Source of the DNA: an uncultured Chloroflexota bacterium
GTDB lineage: Bacteria; Chloroflexota; Anaerolineae; Aggregatilineales; Phototrophicaceae
Assembly (NCBI GenBank): GCA_937864975.1
Contig: CALMDI010000285.1
Location: 1-7,964 of the forward strand
Direction of reading: 5' to 3'
DNA: 7,964 nucleotides
In this document: piece after piece, positions 4,911-7,964 of the stretch
How positions within the stretch are numbered: the first letter of the stretch is position 1
How the letters are laid out: each line of letters opens with the position of its first letter
The notes under the pieces: generated by a model
Told to the model about the DNA's origin: nothing
What the model saw: the letters and a program-made list of their open reading frames with translations, nothing else
Databases searched by the model: none
Position numbers and translations under genes: made by a program

Positions 4911-5729
4911 ATGGCAAAACAACCTCTGATCGTGATGCCGGTCGAAGCGCCGGTGCAGCAGCAGACGTTTGATTTGATCGCAACGCTGGTCGGCGCGCTC
5001 GCCGGCGCCGGGCAGATGCTTGAAGATGGCGACGTGATGGCGGTGTCGAGCAAGTACGTCGCGATCAGCGAGGGGCGCGTCGTCTCCCTCGCGGATATCG
5101 TCGTGACCCCCGACGCCGAGGCGATTGCCGAGCGTTACGCGATGAATCCGCGGATCGCCCAGCTTGTGCTGAGCGAAGCCGATAAGGTGTTCGGCGGTAT
5201 CCCCGGCTTTTTGCTGACGTATAAAGACGGCATTCTCTCGCCCAACGCGGGCATCGACCGCTCGAATATTCCGAGCGGCTACGCCGTGTTATTCCCCGAA
5301 GCGCCCTACGCATCGGCGGCGGCGATCCGGCGCGCGGTGAGGGAGCGGCTGGGCGCGGACGTGGGCGTGATCCTCACCGATAGCTGGCTGATGCCGGGGC
5401 GGCTCGGTACAACAGGCGTGGCACTGGCGACGGCGGGATTCAAGCCCGTTCAGGACGAGCGCGGCAAAGCTGACCTGTTCGGCAATCCGATGCAGGTGAC
5501 GCAGCGCGGCATCGCCGACCAGATTTGCTCGGCGGCGCAGTTGGTCATGGGCGAGCGCGACGAGGCGACTCCGTTTGTGATCGTCCGCAATTCGGGCGTC
5601 GTGCTGAGCGATATCGACGTGACGGTGGAGGACGTGGCGATTGACTGGCGCATGTGCATCTACGTCCAGTCGCTCACCGAGGGGCGGCTGGAAGCAGCCG
5701 TCAGCGTTCAGCGCTCAGCCTTCAGCTAA
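4911..5729 (+). CDS. cofE: Coenzyme F420:L-glutamate ligase-like protein (CofE family)
   Basis: The protein has 272 residues. CofE enzymes add gamma-linked glutamates to F420-0 using GTP and divalent metal in the cytosol. Family features in order: EDGDVMAVSSKYVAISEGR (38-56), MNPRIAQLVLSEADKVFGG (78-96), PNAGIDRSN (111-119) with D116, a TDSW step with D157, DERGKADLFG (182-191) and the helix ADQICSAAQLVMGE (202-215). The family's usual DTFGRPWR-type segment appears here as DSWLMPGRLGTTG, so substrate details may differ. ATG at 4911 puts the start near the family's usual N terminus, but its site (GAGG, 3 bases away) is poor; an in-frame GTG at 4884 has AGGA at 8 bases and would add nine residues. 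The last nine residues (VSVQRSAFS) are encoded by an invading repeat. No cofC, cofD or fbiC lies nearby. Confidence 0.8.
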   Translation: MAKQPLIVMPVEAPVQQQTFDLIATLVGALAGAGQMLEDGDVMAVSSKYVAISEGRVVSLADIVVTPDAEAIAERYAMNPRIAQLVLSEADKVFGGIPGFLLTYKDGILSPNAGIDRSNIPSGYAVLFPEAPYASAAAIRRAVRERLGADVGVILTDSWLMPGRLGTTGVALATAGFKPVQDERGKADLFGNPMQVTQRGIADQICSAAQLVMGERDEATPFVIVRNSGVVLSDIDVTVEDVAIDWRMCIYVQSLTEGRLEAAVSVQRSAFS

Positions 5730-5869
5730 AAGCCGGGATAAAAACCTAACGCAAAGGCGCAAAGAGGCAAAGACGCAAGGGATAATTTATCAAACCCTTT
5801 GCGCCCTTGCGTTAAATCTTTGATCTTTAGCTGAAAGCTGACCGCTGATGGCTGAGAGCTAATCGCTAT
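5694..5869. repeat. Nested inverted repeat element of heptads and octads between cofE and pstB
   Basis: The left end has five 7-bp units of type TCAGCNN (5694-5728, the first degenerate). The right end has the inverse, NNGCTGA, four exact units (5828-5855) and two degenerate ones to 5869. Segments 5701-5730 and 5826-5855 are complementary at 26 of 30 positions. Inside lie 8-bp units of type NCGCAAAG, four on the left (5749-5780) and two inverted on the right (5797-5812); 5747-5764 pairs with 5797-5814 at 17 of 18. The centre is the palindrome GATAA-T-TTATC (5781-5791). The transcript would fold into a long hairpin from either side, so it may also end transcription of both convergent genes. 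The cofE stop (5727-5729) and the pstB stop (5866-5868) lie inside its two ends. Confidence 0.85.
5747..5814. terminator. Inner octad hairpin, possible bidirectional terminator
   Basis: TAACGCAAAGGCGCAAAG on the left arm and its inverse at 5797-5814 form an 18-bp stem with one mismatch around a 32-base loop that can itself pair (AAGGG with CCCTT, GATAA with TTATC). It is the strongest structure between the ends of cofE and pstB. No clean T-run follows, so termination is an inference from position. Confidence 0.35.
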
Positions 5870-6669
5870 CCAAACCGCCCGCCGATGTAATCTTCGGTTT
5901 CCTGCTGCGTCGGGTGATGGAAAATACGCTCGGTCGTGTCGCATTCGACCAGCACGCCCCAGCGCCGCGAGGCGTACAAATCCTCGGATTTGCGGATACT
6001 GAAGAACGCGGTGTAGTCGGACACGCGCTGCGCCTGCTGCATGTTGTGCGTGACGATGACGATGGTGTAATGCTTGACCAACTCTTTCATCAGGTCTTCG
6101 ATGCTGCGGGTCGAGATGGGGTCGAGCGCCGAGGCGGGTTCGTCCATCAGGATGACTTCCGGTTCGACCGCCAGCGCGCGGGCGATGCATAAGCGCTGCT
6201 GCTGCCCGCCGGACAGCGCCAGTCCCGACCGCTTCAGATCGAGGCTGCACTCGTCCCACAGCGCCGCCTGTTGCAGACTGTTCTCCACAATGTCGTCCAG
6301 CACCGATTTCTTGCGGACGCCCAACAGACGCGGACCGTAGGCGACGTTATCGTAGATGCTTTTCGGGAACGGATTCGGCTTCTGGAATACCATGCCAATC
6401 CGACGCCGCACCTCGACCGGATCGACGTTCGGCGCGTACAGGTTGCTCCCCTGAAACATAATCTCGCCGTCCACCTTCGCGCCGGGGATCAGGTCGTTCA
6501 TGCGGTTGATCGACCGCAGGACGGTGCTTTTGCCGCAGCCCGACGGACCGATAAACGCCGTGATTTTGCGGCTGTGAACCGACAGGCTCACGTTCTCGAC
6601 GGCGAGCTTATCGCCGTAATGAACGTTCAGATTTTTGATCTCGATAGCAGACGTACCGTTTGCGGACAT
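5866..6669 (-). CDS. pstB: Phosphate ABC transporter ATP-binding protein PstB
   Basis: The protein has 267 residues and powers high-affinity phosphate import as the cytosolic ATPase bound to the PstA and PstC channel. The Walker A is GPSGCGKST (41-49). The Q-loop Gln is 96 within FQKPNPFPKSIYDNVAYGPR, a PstB-specific stretch. The signature is LSGGQQQR (152-159), Walker B VILMDEP (172-178), the D-loop SALD, and the switch His is 208. It ends in DYIGGRFG, the usual PstB C terminus. Between AFF and GVLVE, where most PstB proteins run AFFYLGELVE, there are roughly twelve extra residues (about 224-237). ATG at 6669 is preceded by AAGGA at 6 bases, formed from the last codons of pstA. Only three bases separate the pstA stop from this start, so the two are co-translated. 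No phoU follows; the operon ends at the repeat element. Confidence 0.97.
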   Translation of the reverse strand: MSANGTSAIEIKNLNVHYGDKLAVENVSLSVHSRKITAFIGPSGCGKSTVLRSINRMNDLIPGAKVDGEIMFQGSNLYAPNVDPVEVRRRIGMVFQKPNPFPKSIYDNVAYGPRLLGVRKKSVLDDIVENSLQQAALWDECSLDLKRSGLALSGGQQQRLCIARALAVEPEVILMDEPASALDPISTRSIEDLMKELVKHYTIVIVTHNMQQAQRVSDYTAFFSIRKSEDLYASRRWGVLVECDTTERIFHHPTQQETEDYIGGRFG

Positions 6670-6672
6670 GCC

Positions 6673-7964
6673 TTATCCTTGAAGCTTGTTCTTAAACCGC
6701 TGGCGTAACACAATCGCGAATGCGTTCAGCGTCAGCAGGATCGTGAGCAGGACGACAATGGTTGATGCGGCGATATCGCGAAACTGCGGGTCGGGGCGCT
6801 TCGTCCAGTCGTAAATCTGGATCGGCAGCGCCGTGAAGCGCGACATCGGACCGCTCGGATCGAACGCGATAAAGGGGGACGCGCCGACGACGATGAGCGG
6901 CGCGGTCTCGCCAATGGCGCGCGAGGTCGCCAGAATGGTGCCGGTCAGAATGCCGGGCATCGCCGCGGGCAGCACCTGATGCCAGATCGTCTGCCACCTG
7001 GTCGCCCCCAGGCCGTAGCTCGCGTCGCGGAGCGAGGAAGGCACAGCGCGCAGGGCTTCCTGCGCGTTGATGATGATGATCGGCAGGATCAGCAGCGCCA
7101 TCGTCAGCGCCGCCGACAGGATGGAGCGCCCGCCCGTAACCTCGCCGAGCGCGCGCACGAAGATCGCCAGTCCGAGCAAACCATAGATGATCGACGGGAC
7201 GCCCGCCAGATTGCGGATATTCGTGTCGATGATAGCGTTCAGCCGGGTTTGACGCGCGTACTCTTCCATGTAGATCGCCGCGCCGACGCCGATGGGAAAC
7301 GCGACCGCGATGGTGATGACCATCAGCCAGACCGTGCCGATCAGCGCGGTGCGAATGCCTGCGTCCGCCGCCGTATCCGACATCGTGTTCCGCAGAAACG
7401 ACGGCGTCAGCCACGAGTGAAATTCCAGCCGGGCATCGGGATAGTCTTCGGCAGCGGTCGTCTCGATCCGGGCGCGCTCGAACAGCGACTCGGTCAGCGT
7501 CCAGCTTTCGACCACTTGCAGCCCGACGATCTCGACGTTAATCAGCCGCAGAAACGCCTGCTGGTCGAGGTTGGCGAGCAGAATGGATTGGATATCGTCG
7601 GGCGTCAGATCGCCGAGCAATTTATCCGCAACCGCGTCGGGCACTATGTCGCCCACCAGAAGCTCGCGCATCGGGCGCGACGTTAGGGCGTTTCCGTCGA
7701 TCTGCGTGCCGATCAGCGCGTCGCGCAGCAGCACGCGCTGGCGCTGCGGGCGGACATTCTCGGCAAGTAACCGGGCAAGCTGGTCCACCGACAGGGATTC
7801 CAGCGGCTGTCCATCCGTAAGCGTGAGTGGATCGACCTCGACCTGAACCGCGCGCAAGCCGACGACCTCGTTGACGACGTTGCCGAGCAGCGCCACCAGC
7901 GCCAGCACGCCGACAACAATGGCAAGGAAGAAGAAGCGCTGCCACAGCTTGCCGCGCAGGTGCC
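6673..7964 (-). CDS. pstA: Phosphate ABC transporter permease PstA (5' end beyond window)
   Basis: The frame is open to the right edge of the window, giving 429 visible residues. A GTG at 7908 could start translation, but it would cut into the first membrane helix: the upstream codons read RGKLWQRFFFLAIVVG, so the real start lies outside. Six membrane segments can be seen (visible-residue numbers): about 10-30, 205-231, 253-270, 281-300, 337-359 and 400-420. The EAA loop, with EALRAVPSSLRDASYGLG and IWHQVLPAAMPG, lies at about 302-338 and would dock on PstB. TSRAIGETAPLIVVG follows, typical of PstA. Unusually, about 170 hydrophilic residues lie between helices 1 and 2, so a large domain faces outside; typical PstA has a short loop here and about 280-300 residues in total. 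pstC and pstS are expected upstream, beyond the window. Confidence 0.93.
   Translation of the reverse strand, partial: HLRGKLWQRFFFLAIVVGVLALVALLGNVVNEVVGLRAVQVEVDPLTLTDGQPLESLSVDQLARLLAENVRPQRQRVLLRDALIGTQIDGNALTSRPMRELLVGDIVPDAVADKLLGDLTPDDIQSILLANLDQQAFLRLINVEIVGLQVVESWTLTESLFERARIETTAAEDYPDARLEFHSWLTPSFLRNTMSDTAADAGIRTALIGTVWLMVITIAVAFPIGVGAAIYMEEYARQTRLNAIIDTNIRNLAGVPSIIYGLLGLAIFVRALGEVTGGRSILSAALTMALLILPIIIINAQEALRAVPSSLRDASYGLGATRWQTIWHQVLPAAMPGILTGTILATSRAIGETAPLIVVGASPFIAFDPSGPMSRFTALPIQIYDWTKRPDPQFRDIAASTIVVLLTILLTLNAFAIVLRQRFKNKLQG

Noticed and set aside
5694..5869. CRISPR array
   Set aside because: The units are only 7-8 bp, directly adjacent without spacers, and inverted about a centre, unlike CRISPR repeats.
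5726..6259. Minus-strand open frame running through the repeat and across pstB
   Set aside because: Its C-terminal part is a translation of the heptads and octads, and the rest is out of frame with the well-supported pstB.
6979..7686. Plus-strand open frame opposite pstA
   Set aside because: It is antisense to the PstA permease core, is highly Arg/Asp/Gln-rich and has no ribosome site or domain.
7906..7908. GTG at 7908 as the true pstA start
   Set aside because: The frame stays open to the window edge and the upstream codons encode the basic lead-in and first half of membrane helix 1, so the gene starts outside the window.

Overview
The window looks like a piece of a GC-rich bacterial chromosome, most plausibly from the Chloroflexota (Anaerolineae-like). 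This is an inference from the gene mix, not a proof: TolB-type propeller proteins, a soluble class III cyclase with an N-terminal cysteine module, a ParB-fold protein with an unfamiliar C-terminal region, a divergent CofE, and a PstA with a very large extracytoplasmic insert. Genes are tightly packed. No rRNA, tRNA, transposase, phage gene or CRISPR array is visible. Layout, left to right: (1) 1-66 is the tail of an unidentified plus-strand gene. (2) 81-2062 is a minus-strand cluster: a soluble adenylate/guanylate cyclase, a tiny membrane-anchored protein with a single propeller blade, and an exported five-blade propeller protein. (3) A 232-bp divergent promoter region separates the cyclase from a plus-strand twin-CBS protein (2295-2720). 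(4) The CBS gene converges on minus-strand surE (2733-3554, TTG start). (5) A 237-bp divergent region carries three alternating TTACAA/TTGTAA half-sites in front of a ParB-like gene (3792-4781), which ends in a clear intrinsic terminator. (6) A cofE-like gene (4911-5729) follows. (7) An elaborate inverted element of heptad and octad repeats (about 5694-5869) fills the gap between cofE and the convergent pstB. (8) pstB (5866-6669) and pstA (6673 to the right edge) form the end of a phosphate transport operon read right to left; pstC and pstS would lie beyond the window. Working together: PstA and PstB form the membrane channel and ATPase of high-affinity phosphate import. The cyclase, the CBS protein (a family that often binds adenosine nucleotides) and SurE (a nucleoside monophosphatase) all handle nucleotides. 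Their adjacency is suggestive, but they sit in separate transcription units. CofE would add glutamate to coenzyme F420; no other F420 gene is present here. The two most unusual things are a possible five-plus-one split of a six-bladed propeller over two adjacent exported proteins, and the nested inverted repeat element whose left end supplies the last codons of cofE.
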